This document shows positions 1 through 9,835 of a stretch of DNA of 64,000 bases, piece after piece. Under the pieces are notes generated by a model, which saw nothing but the letters and a program-made list of their open reading frames with translations, was not told where the DNA came from and did not search any database. The stretch spans positions 859,501 through 923,500 of the forward strand of contig NZ_JAAFZC010000001.1 in the NCBI RefSeq assembly GCF_010614805.1, read 5' to 3'. Numbering within the stretch: position 1 is the stretch's first letter; every line of letters starts with the position of its first letter. Origin of the DNA: Pseudooceanicola aestuarii (GTDB lineage Bacteria > Pseudomonadota > Alphaproteobacteria > Rhodobacterales > Rhodobacteraceae). The position numbers and the translations under genes are program-made.

Positions 1-389
1 ACGCGATGCTGGGGGATGTGCAGATCGCCGAACCCAATGCGCTGATCTGCTTTGCCGGGCCACGCGTGATCCAGCAGACCATCGGCGAAAAGCTGCCCGA
101 AGGGTTCCAGCGCGCCGAATACCTTCTCGATCACGGGATGCTGGACCGGGTCACCGTGCGGACCCGGATGCGGGACGAGTTGATCGGTATCGTGCGGATG
201 CTGATGGGCCTGCCGCCGGCGATCAAGGGCGACCTGCCCCCGCCCAGCGAGGCCCCCGCCCTGCCCGAACCCACCGCCCCTGAGAAAGCCCCCGAGGCCG
301 AGGTCAAGGACACGCCCAAGGCCGCGCCCGAGACCCCGAAAAAGGCCGAAAAGGCAGGCAAACCCGCCAAGGACGCCAAGAAAACGTGA
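1..389 (+). CDS. accD: Acetyl-CoA carboxylase carboxyltransferase subunit beta (C-terminal part)
   Basis: The reading frame is already open at the left edge, so only the last ~128 codons are present. The start of the visible part ([20 protein letters not shown], then an [11 protein letters not shown] segment) is the conserved end of the AccD crotonase-fold domain, which transfers carboxyl from carboxybiotin to acetyl-CoA in the first step of fatty acid synthesis. The last ~50 residues are a Pro/Ala/Glu/Lys-rich tail, probably disordered, as is common in alphaproteobacterial AccD. The stop overlaps the folC start by 4 bases (GTGA), the usual accD-folC pairing. The zinc-ribbon N-terminus lies outside the window. 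Confidence 0.93.
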   Translation, partial: AMLGDVQIAEPNALICFAGPRVIQQTIGEKLPEGFQRAEYLLDHGMLDRVTVRTRMRDELIGIVRMLMGLPPAIKGDLPPPSEAPALPEPTAPEKAPEAEVKDTPKAAPETPKKAEKAGKPAKDAKKT

Positions 390-1660
390 GCCAGCCGCAT
401 TCCGATCTCCTGCTCGACAGGATGATGCGGCTGCATCCCAAGGTCATCGACCTGGTGATGGATCGCGTTCTGCGCCTTCTCGATGCGCTGGACCGGCCGC
501 AGGACCGGCTGCCCCCGGTGATCCATATCGCCGGCACCAATGGCAAGGGCTCCACCCAGGCGATGATCCGCGCCGGGATCGAGGGGGCCGGCAAGACTGC
601 CCATGCCTATACCTCGCCCCATCTGGTGCGCTTTCACGAACGCATCCGCCTTGCCGGCACCGTGATCGGCGAGGACGCGCTGGCCGCTCTGCTGGACGAA
701 TGCCTGGCCGCCAACGGCCCCGACGCCATCACCTATTTCGAGATCACGACCTGCGCCGCGCTGCTGGCCTTTGCCCGGACGCACGCGGATTTCACCCTGC
801 TGGAGGTCGGGCTGGGCGGACGGCTGGACGCGACCAACGTGGTGGACCGCCCGGCGCTGACCGTGATCACCCCGGTGTCGATGGATCACGAAGGCTACCT
901 GGGCAGCGACATCCGCATGATCGCCGCCGAAAAGGCCGGCATCCTGAAACGCGGCGTGCCCTGCATCGTCGCCCGCCAGTCCGATCCCGCGCTGGAGGTG
1001 ATCGAGGCGCGCGCCGAACGGCTGGGCGCGCCGCTGCTGGTCCATGGCCAGCACTGGCACGTCGGGACAGAGCGTGACCGCCTGGTCTACCAGGACGAAA
1101 CCGGGCTGCTGGACCTGCCTCTGCCCGCCCTGCCGGGCGCCCACCAGATCGACAACGCCGGCACCGCGCTGGCCGCCCTGCGGCACCTCGCCCTGGGTGA
1201 GACCGCGGCCGAGGCCGCGATGACCGACGTGCACTGGCCCGCCCGGATGCAACGCCTGCGTCACGGCCCGCTGGTGGATGCCGCCCCCAATGCGGAACTG
1301 TGGCTGGACGGCGGTCACAACCCCGCCGCCGGGACTGCGCTGGCCACCCACCTGGCGACCTTGCCGCCGCGCCCGTTGCACCTGGTCTGCGGAATGCTGA
1401 ACACCAAGGATGTCGCCGGTTACATGACCCCACTGGCCGCCCACGCCGAGGGGCTGACCGCCATCGCCATCCCCGGCGAGGCCAACACCCTGCCTGCCGA
1501 CCGGACCGCCGCCGCAGCCCGCGCCGCCGGGATGACCGCCACCACCGCCGACAATGCAGTGGCCGCCGTGCAGCAGATCGCCGCCGCCACGCCCAAGGCC
1601 CGAATCCTGATCTGCGGATCGCTCTACCTGGCCGGGAACGTGCTGCGGGACAACGGGTAG
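386..1660 (+). CDS. folC: Bifunctional folylpolyglutamate synthase / dihydrofolate synthase
   Basis: This 424-residue Mur-ligase-family enzyme adds glutamate to dihydropteroate and to folates using ATP. The P-loop GTNGKGS is at about residues 50-56. The [11 protein letters not shown] and SMDHEGYLG motifs follow, and LDGGHNPA marks the C-terminal ligase domain; the length is normal. The start is a GTG that overlaps the accD stop by 4 bases, which implies translational coupling. folK, another folate gene, is far away at about 40.2 kb. A short hairpin followed by a T-run lies just after the stop. Confidence 0.95.
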   Translation: MSQPHSDLLLDRMMRLHPKVIDLVMDRVLRLLDALDRPQDRLPPVIHIAGTNGKGSTQAMIRAGIEGAGKTAHAYTSPHLVRFHERIRLAGTVIGEDALAALLDECLAANGPDAITYFEITTCAALLAFARTHADFTLLEVGLGGRLDATNVVDRPALTVITPVSMDHEGYLGSDIRMIAAEKAGILKRGVPCIVARQSDPALEVIEARAERLGAPLLVHGQHWHVGTERDRLVYQDETGLLDLPLPALPGAHQIDNAGTALAALRHLALGETAAEAAMTDVHWPARMQRLRHGPLVDAAPNAELWLDGGHNPAAGTALATHLATLPPRPLHLVCGMLNTKDVAGYMTPLAAHAEGLTAIAIPGEANTLPADRTAAAARAAGMTATTADNAVAAVQQIAAATPKARILICGSLYLAGNVLRDNG

Positions 1661-1681
1661 GGCGGTTGCGGCCTGTCCGAC

Positions 1682-1702
1682 GGCAGCGATGCCAATTTTT
1701 TT
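1682..1702 (+). terminator. Possible intrinsic terminator after folC
   Basis: A short stem GGCA-GCGA-TGCC (1682-1693) with a GNRA-type tetraloop is followed by AA and seven T (1696-1702), starting about 20 bases after the folC stop. The stem is only 4 bp, so it may be weak, but the T-run is the only one in the region and the placement fits. Confidence 0.4.
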
Positions 1703-1732
1703 CGCACCAGTAAGCCGCTGATCCGAATCAGA

Positions 1733-1787
1733 AAACCGAATCAATCGCGCGAATCGGCTCGCTCGCGACCCCGAAGCGATTCGGTTT
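1733..1787. repeat. Perfect 10-bp inverted repeat with CGAATC/GATTCG satellites
   Basis: AAACCGAATC (1733-1742) and GATTCGGTTT (1778-1787) are exact reverse complements separated by 35 bases. Further CCGAATC, CGAATCGG and CCGATTCG words lie inside and beside it (about 1722-1803). The repeat ends 3 bases before a promoter-like -35 box, so it could be a regulator-binding region or a cruciform. The function is not known. It is the main structure in the 369-base gene-free stretch between folC and rmlC. Confidence 0.55.
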
Positions 1788-1790
1788 CAG

Positions 1791-1820
1791 TTGACCGATT
1801 CGCCTGGCTGGGGCTATTCT
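1791..1820 (+). promoter_or_regulatory. Sigma70-type promoter upstream of the rml genes
   Basis: TTGACC (1791-1796) and TATTCT (1815-1820) are separated by 18 bases. Transcription from about 1828 would read towards rmlC, about 200 bases downstream, through a hairpin at 1918-1938. It is therefore either the rmlCBDA promoter with a long leader or the promoter of a short non-coding transcript. Confidence 0.5.
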
Positions 1821-1917
1821 GCCCTTAGCTTACAGGCATTTTAAGCATTTCGACCGGGCCAAGACGACCTCCTCCGTTCGGGAAAGATGCGGCAGGCGTG
1901 GAACGCGGGCAGAACAA

Positions 1918-1938
1918 GGGGGCCGGGCAACGGCCCCC
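1918..1938 (+). other. Stable hairpin in the rml leader
   Basis: GGGGGCCG (1918-1925), loop GGCAA, CGGCCCCC (1931-1938) form a perfect 8-bp GC stem. It has no T-run after it. It could be a Rho-type or weak terminator for a short transcript starting near 1828, or a leader structure of the rml mRNA. Confidence 0.45.
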
Positions 1939-2029
1939 GACCCGCCTTCAATCCCGCCCGCGCTGATTATGCCTTTGGCCGCTCTTCCATCTTTGCTACC
2001 CCTGTCGCGGACTTGCAGGGGAATTGACG

Positions 2030-2596
2030 GTGCAGATCGAGAAAACGCAGCTACCCGGTGTGCTGATCCTGACGCCGCGCCGGTTCGGCGATGCGCGCGG
2101 CTGGTTCAGCGAAAGCTGGAACCGCGCCCGCATGGCCGAGGCCGGGCTGGATCTTGACTTCGTGCAGGACAATCATTCCCTGTCGCAGCAGACAGGCACG
2201 CTGCGCGGGCTGCATTACCAGCGTCCGCCCCATGCGCAGGCAAAACTGGTGCGCTGCGGACGCGGGCGTCTGTGGGACGTGGCGGTGGACATCCGCGCCG
2301 GATCGCCCAGCTACGGCCAGTGGATCGGGGTAGAGCTGAGCGCGGAGAACAGCCGCCAATTGCTGATCCCGGCAGGCTTCCTGCATGGCTTCGTCACGCG
2401 AGAGCCCGAGACCGAAATCATCTACAAATGCACCGATTTCTACACGCCGGATTGTGACGGCGCGGTGCGGTGGGACGATCCCGCCCTGGCCATCGACTGG
2501 GGCGTCACTGCCCCCCACCTGTCCGAAAAGGACGCCGCCGCCCCACTTCTGGCCGAAATCGGCACCCCCTTCGGTCCGGCGGAGAGCACGGCGTGA
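2030..2596 (+). CDS. rmlC: dTDP-4-dehydrorhamnose 3,5-epimerase
   Basis: This 188-residue cupin enzyme performs the third step of dTDP-L-rhamnose synthesis by double epimerisation. GTLRGLHYQ carries the catalytic His (about residue 62), and IPAGFLHGF is the other conserved strand. The GTG at 2030 is preferred: it gives the family-typical MQIEKT N-terminus and has AGGGGA (2016-2021) 8 bases upstream, whereas the in-frame TTG at 2024 is too close to that site. It is the first gene of rmlCBDA, and its stop overlaps rmlB by 4 bases. Confidence 0.93.
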   Translation: MQIEKTQLPGVLILTPRRFGDARGWFSESWNRARMAEAGLDLDFVQDNHSLSQQTGTLRGLHYQRPPHAQAKLVRCGRGRLWDVAVDIRAGSPSYGQWIGVELSAENSRQLLIPAGFLHGFVTREPETEIIYKCTDFYTPDCDGAVRWDDPALAIDWGVTAPHLSEKDAAAPLLAEIGTPFGPAESTA

Positions 2597-3657
2597 AGCT
2601 GCTGGTGACCGGCGGGGCGGGTTTCATCGGGTCGGCGGTGGTGCGGCAAGCCATCGTGGACGGGCATCAGGTGGTGACACTGGACGCGCTGACCTATGCC
2701 GCCTGTCTCGACAACCTCGCCGCTGTGGCTGATCACCCGGCGCATCACTTCGAACGCGCCGACATCCGCGACCGCGCCACGCTGGACCGGGTGCTGACGG
2801 CCCATGCCCCCGATGCCGTGATGCATCTTGCCGCCGAAAGCCACGTGGACCGCTCCATCGACGGGCCCGGCGTCTTCATGGACACCAACGTCATGGGCAC
2901 CTTTCATCTGCTGGAGGCCTGCCGCGCCTTTTGGATCGTCCGCGGGCGCCCGGCGGAGTTCCGGTTTCACCATGTCTCGACGGATGAGGTTTACGGCAGC
3001 CTCGGCCCCACCGGCCTGTTCACCGAGGCCACGGGCTATGACCCCCGCTCCCCCTATTCGGCATCCAAGGCCGCGTCGGACCACCTGGTGCGCGCCTGGG
3101 GAGAGACCTACGGCCTGCCTGTCGTGCTGTCCAATTGCTCCAACAATTACGGGCCGTATCACTTCCCGGAAAAGCTGATCCCGGTGGTGATTCTGAACGC
3201 CTTGCATGGCCGACCGATCCCGATCTACGGCGATGGATCCAATGTCCGCGACTGGTTGTTCGTGGAGGATCACGCCCGCGCCCTGCTGCGTGTCGTGCAG
3301 GCGGGCGCGGTGGGCCGCAGCTACAACATCGGCGGCAACGCGGAACGCAGCAACCTGGCGCTGGTGCGCAGCCTTTGCGCGATCCTGGACCGGCTGCATC
3401 CCACAGGCGCGCCGCATGGCGATCTGATCACCCATGTGACCGACCGTCCGGGCCATGACGCACGCTATGCCATCGACGCCACGCGAATCCGCGAGGAACT
3501 GGGCTGGCGTCCGTCCGTCACCCTGGACGAAGGGCTGGAGAGAACGGTGCGCTGGTATCTCGACAACCCCGCCTGGTGGCAGGCCCTGCTGGCGCGCGAC
3601 GGCGTGGGGCAGCGGCTGGGAACCCGGACCGGGATGGAGACGGGGACAAACGGATGA
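2593..3657 (+). CDS. rmlB: dTDP-glucose 4,6-dehydratase
   Basis: This extended short-chain dehydrogenase of 354 residues makes dTDP-4-keto-6-deoxyglucose, the second step of dTDP-L-rhamnose synthesis. The NAD-binding GGAGFIG is at residues 7-13. The catalytic TDEVY is at about 130-134 and Y155-xxx-K159 (YSASK) follows. The GTG start overlaps rmlC by 4 bases (GTGA), and an upstream in-frame extension inside rmlC is not needed. The stop overlaps rmlD by 4 bases. Length is normal for the family. Confidence 0.95.
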   Translation: MKLLVTGGAGFIGSAVVRQAIVDGHQVVTLDALTYAACLDNLAAVADHPAHHFERADIRDRATLDRVLTAHAPDAVMHLAAESHVDRSIDGPGVFMDTNVMGTFHLLEACRAFWIVRGRPAEFRFHHVSTDEVYGSLGPTGLFTEATGYDPRSPYSASKAASDHLVRAWGETYGLPVVLSNCSNNYGPYHFPEKLIPVVILNALHGRPIPIYGDGSNVRDWLFVEDHARALLRVVQAGAVGRSYNIGGNAERSNLALVRSLCAILDRLHPTGAPHGDLITHVTDRPGHDARYAIDATRIREELGWRPSVTLDEGLERTVRWYLDNPAWWQALLARDGVGQRLGTRTGMETGTNG

Positions 3658-4496
3658 TCCTGGTCTTTGGCGCGCAGGGGCAGGTGGCCCGCGAACTCGA
3701 CCGTCGAGGTCAGGTCACGCCGCTGGGCCGCGCGGCCTGCGATCTGATGACACCCGGCAAAGCCGCCGAGGCTATCGCCGCCCACACGCCCGAGCTGGTG
3801 ATCAACGCCGCCGCCTATACCGCCGTGGACGCGGCAGAGGACGCGCCCGACGCCGCCCATCGCCTGAACGCCGAAGCGCCGGCGGAAATCGCCCGCGCCT
3901 GCGTTCGTCGCGATATCCCGCTGGTGCATTTCTCCACCGATTACGTCTATGACGGCAGCGGCACGCCCCCCCGGACCGAAGACGCACCCACCGCCCCGCT
4001 GAACACCTACGGCCGGACCAAGCTGGCCGGAGAGGACGCGATCCGGGCCAGCGGCGCGCGGGCGGCGATTCTGCGCACCTCCTGGGTGTTTTCCGCCCAC
4101 GGCACCAATTTCGTGAAGACCATGCTGCGCCTGTCGCAAACCCGCGACGCGCTGGACGTGGTGGCCGATCAGCACGGCGGGCCGACCCCGGCCGCCGCCA
4201 TCGCCGATGCGGCCCTGACCCTGGGTCAGGCGCTGCGAAACGGGGCGGCGGGGGGCACCTGGCATTTCGCGGGCCAGCCCGCCATCAGCTGGGCCGGGTT
4301 CGCCCGCGCGATCTTTGACCGGGCGGGGCTGGATGTCACCGTGCGCGATATCGCAACCGCCGATTGGCCCACCCCGGCGCGGCGGCCGCTGAACTCCCGT
4401 CTCGACTGCGGCGCGCTGTTGCGCGACCATGGCATCGCGGCGCCGGATTGGCGCGCGGGGCTGGACGACGTGCTGAAGGAGCTGGGCGCGACATGA
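3654..4496 (+). CDS. rmlD: dTDP-4-dehydrorhamnose reductase
   Basis: This 280-residue NAD(P)H-dependent reductase gives dTDP-L-rhamnose, the last step of the pathway. The Rossmann motif GAQGQV is at residues 6-11. The STDYVYDG strand is at about 94-101 and the YGRTK catalytic Tyr119/Lys123 pair is intact. It starts at an ATG inside the rmlB stop (ATGA) and ends with the same 4-base overlap on rmlA, so all four rml genes are translationally coupled. Confidence 0.94.
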   Translation: MILVFGAQGQVARELDRRGQVTPLGRAACDLMTPGKAAEAIAAHTPELVINAAAYTAVDAAEDAPDAAHRLNAEAPAEIARACVRRDIPLVHFSTDYVYDGSGTPPRTEDAPTAPLNTYGRTKLAGEDAIRASGARAAILRTSWVFSAHGTNFVKTMLRLSQTRDALDVVADQHGGPTPAAAIADAALTLGQALRNGAAGGTWHFAGQPAISWAGFARAIFDRAGLDVTVRDIATADWPTPARRPLNSRLDCGALLRDHGIAAPDWRAGLDDVLKELGAT

Positions 4497-5377
4497 CCGA
4501 TCGCAAGGGCATCATCCTGGCCGGGGGATCGGGCACGCGTCTTTATCCCATCACTCTGGGCGTATCGAAACAGCTGCTGCCGATCTATGACAAACCGATG
4601 ATCTTCTACGCGCTGTCGGCGCTGATGCTGACCGGCATCCGCGAGATCTGCGTGATCACCACCCCACAGGACCGGGCGCAGTTCGAACGCACGCTGGGCG
4701 ATGGCAGGCAATGGGGGCTGCGGCTGGTCTATGTCGAACAGCCCTCTCCCGATGGGCTGGCGCAGGCCTATCTGTTGGCGGAAGATTTTCTGAATGGCGC
4801 CCCCTCTGCCATGGTGCTGGGCGACAACATCTTCTTTGGCCACGGCCTGCCCCGGATCCTGCGCGCCGCCGATATGCAGACCACGGGCGGCACCGTCTTC
4901 GGCTACCGGGTGGCTGACCCCGAACGCTATGGCGTGGTGGATTTCGCCGCCGATGGCACCGTCCGCGCGATTGTCGAGAAACCCGCCGTGCCGCCCTCCC
5001 CCTTCGCGGTGACGGGGCTCTATTTCCTGGATGGTACCGCGCCGGAGCGGGCGCGTCATGTCACCCCCTCGGCCCGGGGAGAGCTGGAGATCACCTCCCT
5101 GCTGGAAAGCTACCTGGCAGATGGCGCGCTGTCGGTGACGCAGATGGGGCGCGGCTTTGCCTGGCTGGACACCGGCACCCATGCCTCCCTGCTGGATGCG
5201 GGAAATTTCGTGCGCACCCTCTCGGACCGACAAAGCCAACAGGTCGGCTGCCCCGAGGAGATCGCCTTTGAACAGGGGTGGATCGACCGCGACGCCCTGC
5301 TGGCCCAGGCCGCGTTGTTCGGAAAGACGCAATATGGCCGCTACCTGAAACGGCTGGCGGGAGAGACCGGCACATAG
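4493..5377 (+). CDS. rmlA: Glucose-1-phosphate thymidylyltransferase
   Basis: This 294-residue nucleotidyltransferase commits glucose-1-phosphate to dTDP-glucose. The N-terminal signature GGSGTRLYP is at about 11-19. GDNIFFGHG (metal/sugar site), an EKP motif and the DTGTH segment are all present. It is the last gene of rmlCBDA although it catalyses the first step. No glycosyltransferase or polymerase gene adjoins the cluster; a putative rhamnosyltransferase lies 22 kb downstream at 27.7 kb. Confidence 0.95.
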   Translation: MTDRKGIILAGGSGTRLYPITLGVSKQLLPIYDKPMIFYALSALMLTGIREICVITTPQDRAQFERTLGDGRQWGLRLVYVEQPSPDGLAQAYLLAEDFLNGAPSAMVLGDNIFFGHGLPRILRAADMQTTGGTVFGYRVADPERYGVVDFAADGTVRAIVEKPAVPPSPFAVTGLYFLDGTAPERARHVTPSARGELEITSLLESYLADGALSVTQMGRGFAWLDTGTHASLLDAGNFVRTLSDRQSQQVGCPEEIAFEQGWIDRDALLAQAALFGKTQYGRYLKRLAGETGT

Positions 5378-5489
5378 CCGCCGCCGGGATACCGGAACCG
5401 GCCCCTGCGGCCATGTATACCAAAGCATACTATAGACCATTCCGCCCGCTTCGCCTATGGAGGGGCCAAGTTGAGGAAAGGGATTCACG

Positions 5490-7694
5490 ATGTCTGACCA
5501 GAACGCCCCCGATATCATTTACACCAAGGTTGACGAAGCGCCGGAACTTGCTTCCGCGTCCTTCCTGCCGATCATCCAGAAGTTCGCCGCTGCCGCCGGC
5601 GTGTCCGTCGGTACGAAGGACATCAGCCTGGCCGGTCGCATCATCGCGACCTTCCCCGAAAGCCTGACCGAGGCGCAGCGCCAGTCCGATGACCTGGCCG
5701 AGTTGGGCCGCCTGGTGAAAACGCCCGAGGCGAACGTGATCAAGCTGCCGAATATCTCGGCATCCGTGCCGCAGCTGGTGGCCGCTGTGCGCGAGCTTCA
5801 GGCACAGGGCTTTGCCCTGCCCGATTACCCCGAAGCGCCGGAAACGGACGCGGAAAAGGCCGTGCGCGCCAAGTATGACGGGATCAAGGGCTCTGCCGTG
5901 AACCCGGTCCTGCGCGAGGGCAATTCCGACCGCCGCGCCGCCGTGGCGGTGAAGAAATTCGCCCAATCCAACCCGCACCGCATGGGCGAATGGACCGCCG
6001 AAAGCAAAACGCGCGTTGCCTCGATGCAATCCGGCGACTTCCGCTCCAACGAGGTGTCCGCCACGCTGAAGGCCGACGCCAACGCGAAGATCGTGCTGGA
6101 AACCGCCGAGGGCGAAACCGTGCTGAAAGACGGCGTGGCCTTCCCCGCCGGGACGGTGGTTGACGCCAGCTTCATGTCCGCCAAGGCGCTGGACGCCTTC
6201 CTGGCTGAGGAAATCGCGAAGACCAAGGAAGAGGGCACCCTGTTCTCCCTGCACATGAAGGCCACGATGATGAAGGTTTCGGACCCGATCATCTTTGGTC
6301 ACGCGGTCAAGGAATGGCTGAAGCCGGTGTTCGACACCTATGGCGACCGCATGGCAGAGCTAGGCGTGAACCCCAATTCCGGCCTGGGCGACCTGCTGGA
6401 GCGGGTAAAGGACGACGCCGAGATCATGAAGGCCATCGCGGATGTGCGCGACCACCGCCCGCCGATGTACATGGTGAATTCCGACAAGGGCATCACCAAC
6501 CTGCATGTCCCGTCCGACGTGATCATCGACGCCTCCATGCCGGCGCTGATCCGCGATGGCGGCAAAGGCTGGGGCCCGGACAACGCGCAGCATGACACCA
6601 ATTGCGTGATCCCCGACAATTCCTATGCCCCCGTCTATGACGAGGCGATCAAGTTCTTCAAGGAGAACGGGAAACTGGACCCGGCAACCGCTGGCACCGT
6701 TCAGAACATCGGCTTGATGGCACAGAAGGCCGAGGAATACGGCTCTCACCCCACCACGTTCGAGATCCCGGCCGACGGCACCGTGAAAATGGTGTTGGAC
6801 GATGGCAGCGTGCTGCATTCCCACGAAGTCGAGGCCGGGGATATCTGGCGCGCCGCATCCGCCCGCAAGGCCCCGATCGAGGATTGGGTGAACCTGGCCA
6901 TCGACCGCCAGAAGGCCGAGGGTTGCGAAGCGATCTTCTGGCTGGACGAGACCCGCGCCCATGACGCGGAGCTGATCGCCTATGTCAAACCGATCCTCGA
7001 AGCGCGCGGTGTCGCGGACAAGTTCAGCATCCTCGCCCCCCGCGAGGCGACGCGCCAAAGCCTTGAGACGATCACGGCGGGCAAGACCTCCATCGCGATC
7101 ACCGGCAACGTGCTGCGCGACTACCTGACCGACCTGTTCCCGATCCTGGAACTGGCGACCAGCGCCAAGATGCTGTCCATCGTCAAGCTGATGAACGGCG
7201 GCGGCCTGTTCGAAACGGGCGCCGGTGGCTCGGCCCCGAAACACGTTCAGCAGCTGGTCGAAGAAGGCCATCTGCGGTGGGATTCGCTGGGTGAATTCTG
7301 CGCCCTGGGCGAAAGCCTGAAGTTCCTGGCCGATGCCCGTGGCAATGAAAAGGCCCGCGTGCTGGGCCTGGCCGTGGAGGCCGCGACGCAGGGCATTCTG
7401 GACAACGACCGCTCCCCCTCCCGCAAGGTTGGAGAGCCGGACAACCGCGACAGCCATTACTGGTTCGCCCGCTACTGGGCCGAAGCACTGGCCGCGCAGA
7501 CCGACGATGCGGAACTGGCCGCCCATTTCGCCCCCATCGCCCAGGCCCTGGCCGAGGGCGAGACCGCGATCACCGGCGAGCTGGCCGGCGCACAGGGGCA
7601 GGCGGTGGATCTGGGCGGGTATTACCACACCGATCCGGCGAAAACGGCGGCGGCCATGCGCCCCTCTCCGACGCTGAACGCCATCATCGGCTGA
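5490..7694 (+). CDS. icd: Monomeric NADP-dependent isocitrate dehydrogenase
   Basis: This 734-residue protein belongs to the monomeric (type II, about 740 aa) isocitrate dehydrogenases of the TCA cycle, which are unrelated in length to the 400-residue dimeric type. Recognisable blocks include the N-terminal [10 protein letters not shown], the central [14 protein letters not shown] with [11 protein letters not shown], and [18 protein letters not shown] near 570. AAAGGGA lies before the ATG. It stands alone, with 112 bases upstream and a strong terminator hairpin downstream. Its coding text uses unusually regular GCC/GAC/AAG codons, as expected for a highly expressed gene. Confidence 0.96.
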   Translation: MSDQNAPDIIYTKVDEAPELASASFLPIIQKFAAAAGVSVGTKDISLAGRIIATFPESLTEAQRQSDDLAELGRLVKTPEANVIKLPNISASVPQLVAAVRELQAQGFALPDYPEAPETDAEKAVRAKYDGIKGSAVNPVLREGNSDRRAAVAVKKFAQSNPHRMGEWTAESKTRVASMQSGDFRSNEVSATLKADANAKIVLETAEGETVLKDGVAFPAGTVVDASFMSAKALDAFLAEEIAKTKEEGTLFSLHMKATMMKVSDPIIFGHAVKEWLKPVFDTYGDRMAELGVNPNSGLGDLLERVKDDAEIMKAIADVRDHRPPMYMVNSDKGITNLHVPSDVIIDASMPALIRDGGKGWGPDNAQHDTNCVIPDNSYAPVYDEAIKFFKENGKLDPATAGTVQNIGLMAQKAEEYGSHPTTFEIPADGTVKMVLDDGSVLHSHEVEAGDIWRAASARKAPIEDWVNLAIDRQKAEGCEAIFWLDETRAHDAELIAYVKPILEARGVADKFSILAPREATRQSLETITAGKTSIAITGNVLRDYLTDLFPILELATSAKMLSIVKLMNGGGLFETGAGGSAPKHVQQLVEEGHLRWDSLGEFCALGESLKFLADARGNEKARVLGLAVEAATQGILDNDRSPSRKVGEPDNRDSHYWFARYWAEALAAQTDDAELAAHFAPIAQALAEGETAITGELAGAQGQAVDLGGYYHTDPAKTAAAMRPSPTLNAIIG

Positions 7695-7719
7695 TCCGTC
7701 CAGACCGGACGAAGACAGG

Positions 7720-7750
7720 ACCGCCGCCCCTTCCCCGGGGCGGCGGTTCG
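7720..7750 (+). terminator. Intrinsic terminator of icd
   Basis: CCGCCGCCCC (7721-7730), loop TTCCCC, GGGGCGGCGG (7737-7746), extended by an A-T pair, form an 11-bp GC stem followed by TTCGCGTTT. It lies 26 bases after the icd stop. Confidence 0.8.
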
Positions 7751-7821
7751 CGTTTCCGGGATGCCCTGCCCGGTTGACCCTGCCGCGCGCTCTGCGATGA
7801 TCCGCGAAAAGGGAGGACACC

Positions 7822-8520
7822 ATGTATCAAAAGGGCACGATCGGTTACAAACCGCTGCCCCTGCCGGACCGGCGGGATCTGACGGATGACGCGGCACGTG
7901 TCGCGGCGGCCGAACATCTGGCACTGATGCGTACCCGGCATTCGGTGCGCGACTTCTCCGACCGGCCAGTCCCGCGCGAGATCATCGCCGATTGCGTGCA
8001 GACCGCCGGGCTCGCGCCCTCCGGGGCCAATCACCAGCCCTGGCATTTCTCCGCCATTTCCGACCCGGCGATGAAGGCCCGAATTCGCGCCGCCGCCGAG
8101 GCGGAGGAGGAGAAGTTCTATGCCGGGGGCGCGGGCGACGAATGGCTGGCCGCGCTGGAGCCCATCGGCACCGGCGCGTCGAAACCGCATCTGGACATCG
8201 CCCCCTGGCTGATCGTGGTCTTCGCCCAACGCTACGGCCTGACCGCCGAAGGGGAGCGGTACAAGCATTACTACGTCCCCGAAAGCGTCGGCATCGCCAC
8301 CGGCTTCCTGATCGGGGCGCTGCACAATGCCGGGCTGTCCTGCCTGACCCACACGCCCAACCCGATGAAGTTCCTGACCGACCTCTGCGGCCGTCCCGAA
8401 CAGGAGAAACCCGTGATGATCCTGGCCGTGGGTCATCCCGCGGCGGATGCCACCATCCCTGCCGTGGCGAAGATCAAGAAACCCCTGGACCAGATCCTGA
8501 CCCTGCACGAGGCGGGATAG
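7822..8520 (+). CDS. Nitroreductase family FMN-dependent oxidoreductase
   Basis: This 232-residue protein has the nitroreductase fold: the FMN-phosphate-binding segment RTRHSVRDFSDRPVP (about 35-49) and APSGANHQPWHF (about 70-81). A C-terminal GHP-type segment (LAVGHPAAD) also fits. The natural substrate cannot be read from sequence. Members reduce quinones, nitro compounds or enones, and some act on iodotyrosine-like substrates. GGGAGGAC before the ATG serves as the ribosome site. The gap to fghA is 28 bases, so it may be co-transcribed. Confidence 0.85.
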   Translation: MYQKGTIGYKPLPLPDRRDLTDDAARVAAAEHLALMRTRHSVRDFSDRPVPREIIADCVQTAGLAPSGANHQPWHFSAISDPAMKARIRAAAEAEEEKFYAGGAGDEWLAALEPIGTGASKPHLDIAPWLIVVFAQRYGLTAEGERYKHYYVPESVGIATGFLIGALHNAGLSCLTHTPNPMKFLTDLCGRPEQEKPVMILAVGHPAADATIPAVAKIKKPLDQILTLHEAG

Positions 8521-8548
8521 CCCCTCACGCCCCCCGAAAGGAGGCCCC

Positions 8549-9379
8549 ATGAAGACCCAATCGGAAAACCGCTGCTTTGACGGAGTGCAGGGTGTCTATA
8601 CCCATGCGTCCAAGGTGACGGGCTGCGACATGACCTTTGGCCTGTTCCTGCCGGAGGAAGCGCAGATCGGCCCGGTTCCGGTGCTGTGGTACCTGTCGGG
8701 TCTGACCTGCACCCACGAGAACGCGATGGTCAAGGCCGGCGCCCAGCAATGGGCCGCCGAACAGGGCATAGCCCTGGTCTTTCCCGACACCTCGCCGCGC
8801 GGCGACGCGGTGGCCGATCACGACGATTACGACATGGGCAAAGGCGCGGGTTTTTACGTCAACGCGACGCAGAATCCCTGGTCGCCGCACTACCAGATGT
8901 GGGATTACCTGGCGCAGGAGCTTCCTGACCTGATCACAGCCAACTTTGCCGTGGACGGTGACCGGCAGGCGATCACCGGGCATTCCATGGGCGGGCATGG
9001 CGCGCTGACGCTGGCGATGGCGCATCCGGGGCGCTATGCCTCCGTTTCGGCCTTCGCGCCGATCTGCAATCCCACCGGCGCCGATTGGGGGCGCAAGCAA
9101 TTGCAGGCCTACCTGGGCGAGGATGAAACCACCTGGGCCCGGCACGATGCTTCCCGCGTGATGGCGGAACGCGGCTTTGACGGTCCGGTGCTGGTGGATA
9201 CCGGCACGGCGGACCAGTTCATCGACCTGCTGCGCCCCGAAACCCTGATGCAGGCCGCCGCCGCGCGGCGTCAGCAGGGGGCGTTCCGAATGCAGCACGG
9301 GTATGACCACAGCTATTTCTTCGTCTCCACCTTCATGGAGGAACACGTCGCGTTCCATGCGCAGGCGCTTTACGCGTGA
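8549..9379 (+). CDS. fghA: S-formylglutathione hydrolase
   Basis: This 276-residue esterase-D type alpha/beta hydrolase splits S-formylglutathione to formate and glutathione, the second step of glutathione-dependent formaldehyde detoxification. The nucleophile elbow GHSMGG gives Ser146, GTADQFID gives Asp222 and HGYDHSYFF gives His254; [10 protein letters not shown] is the family oxyanion segment. AAAGGAGG precedes the ATG. The partner dehydrogenase frmA is in the window but 10 kb away on the other strand. The stop overlaps the next gene by 4 bases. Confidence 0.95.
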   Translation: MKTQSENRCFDGVQGVYTHASKVTGCDMTFGLFLPEEAQIGPVPVLWYLSGLTCTHENAMVKAGAQQWAAEQGIALVFPDTSPRGDAVADHDDYDMGKGAGFYVNATQNPWSPHYQMWDYLAQELPDLITANFAVDGDRQAITGHSMGGHGALTLAMAHPGRYASVSAFAPICNPTGADWGRKQLQAYLGEDETTWARHDASRVMAERGFDGPVLVDTGTADQFIDLLRPETLMQAAAARRQQGAFRMQHGYDHSYFFVSTFMEEHVAFHAQALYA

Positions 9380-9831
9380 CGCGGATCTACGTCGATGCCG
9401 ATGCCTGCCCCGTGAAGGCCGAGGTCGAGAAGGTCGCCACCCGCCACCGCCTGACGGCCGTCATGGTGTCCAACGGCGGGCTGCGGCCTTCGGCCAACCC
9501 ATTTGTGACCCATGAAATCGTGCCGGACGGGCCGGACGTGGCGGATATGTGGATCGCCGACCGCGCCGGCCCCGGCGACGTGGTGATCACCGGCGACATC
9601 CCCCTGGCCGCGAAATGCGTCGAAGCCGGGGCCGAGGTGCTGCGCCACAACGGCGAACGCTTTACCCAGGCCAATATCGGCCAGCAGCTGGCGATGCGTG
9701 ACCTGATGGCCGATCTGCGCGCCTCCGACCCGTTCCGCCAGGGCGGCGGCAAAGGGTTTACAAAGGCGGACCGGTCCCGTTTCCTTGACGCGCTGGAACG
9801 TGCGCTGCGGGCCGCAACGTCAAGGAGATAG
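9376..9831 (+). CDS. UPF0178 / YaiI-YqxD family protein
   Basis: This 151-residue protein matches the YaiI/YqxD family (DUF188): the N-terminal [33 protein letters not shown] and a C-terminal [13 protein letters not shown] are its conserved blocks. The DADACP and TGDIPLA motifs resemble a PIN-like nuclease fold, but no activity is established. The GTG start overlaps the fghA stop by 4 bases, and the HAD gene follows after 4 bases, so it sits inside an operon. Confidence 0.85.
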   Translation: MTRIYVDADACPVKAEVEKVATRHRLTAVMVSNGGLRPSANPFVTHEIVPDGPDVADMWIADRAGPGDVVITGDIPLAAKCVEAGAEVLRHNGERFTQANIGQQLAMRDLMADLRASDPFRQGGGKGFTKADRSRFLDALERALRAATSRR

Positions 9832-9835
9832 CACG

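Noticed and set aside
131..1744. A 537-codon open frame antisense to folC
   Set aside because: It is a GC-rich shadow frame full of Gly/His/Gln/Arg with no family resemblance, and folC explains the region.
2024..2029. TTG start for rmlC
   Set aside because: The ribosome site would be only 2 bases away; GTG 2030 has normal spacing and the family N-terminus.
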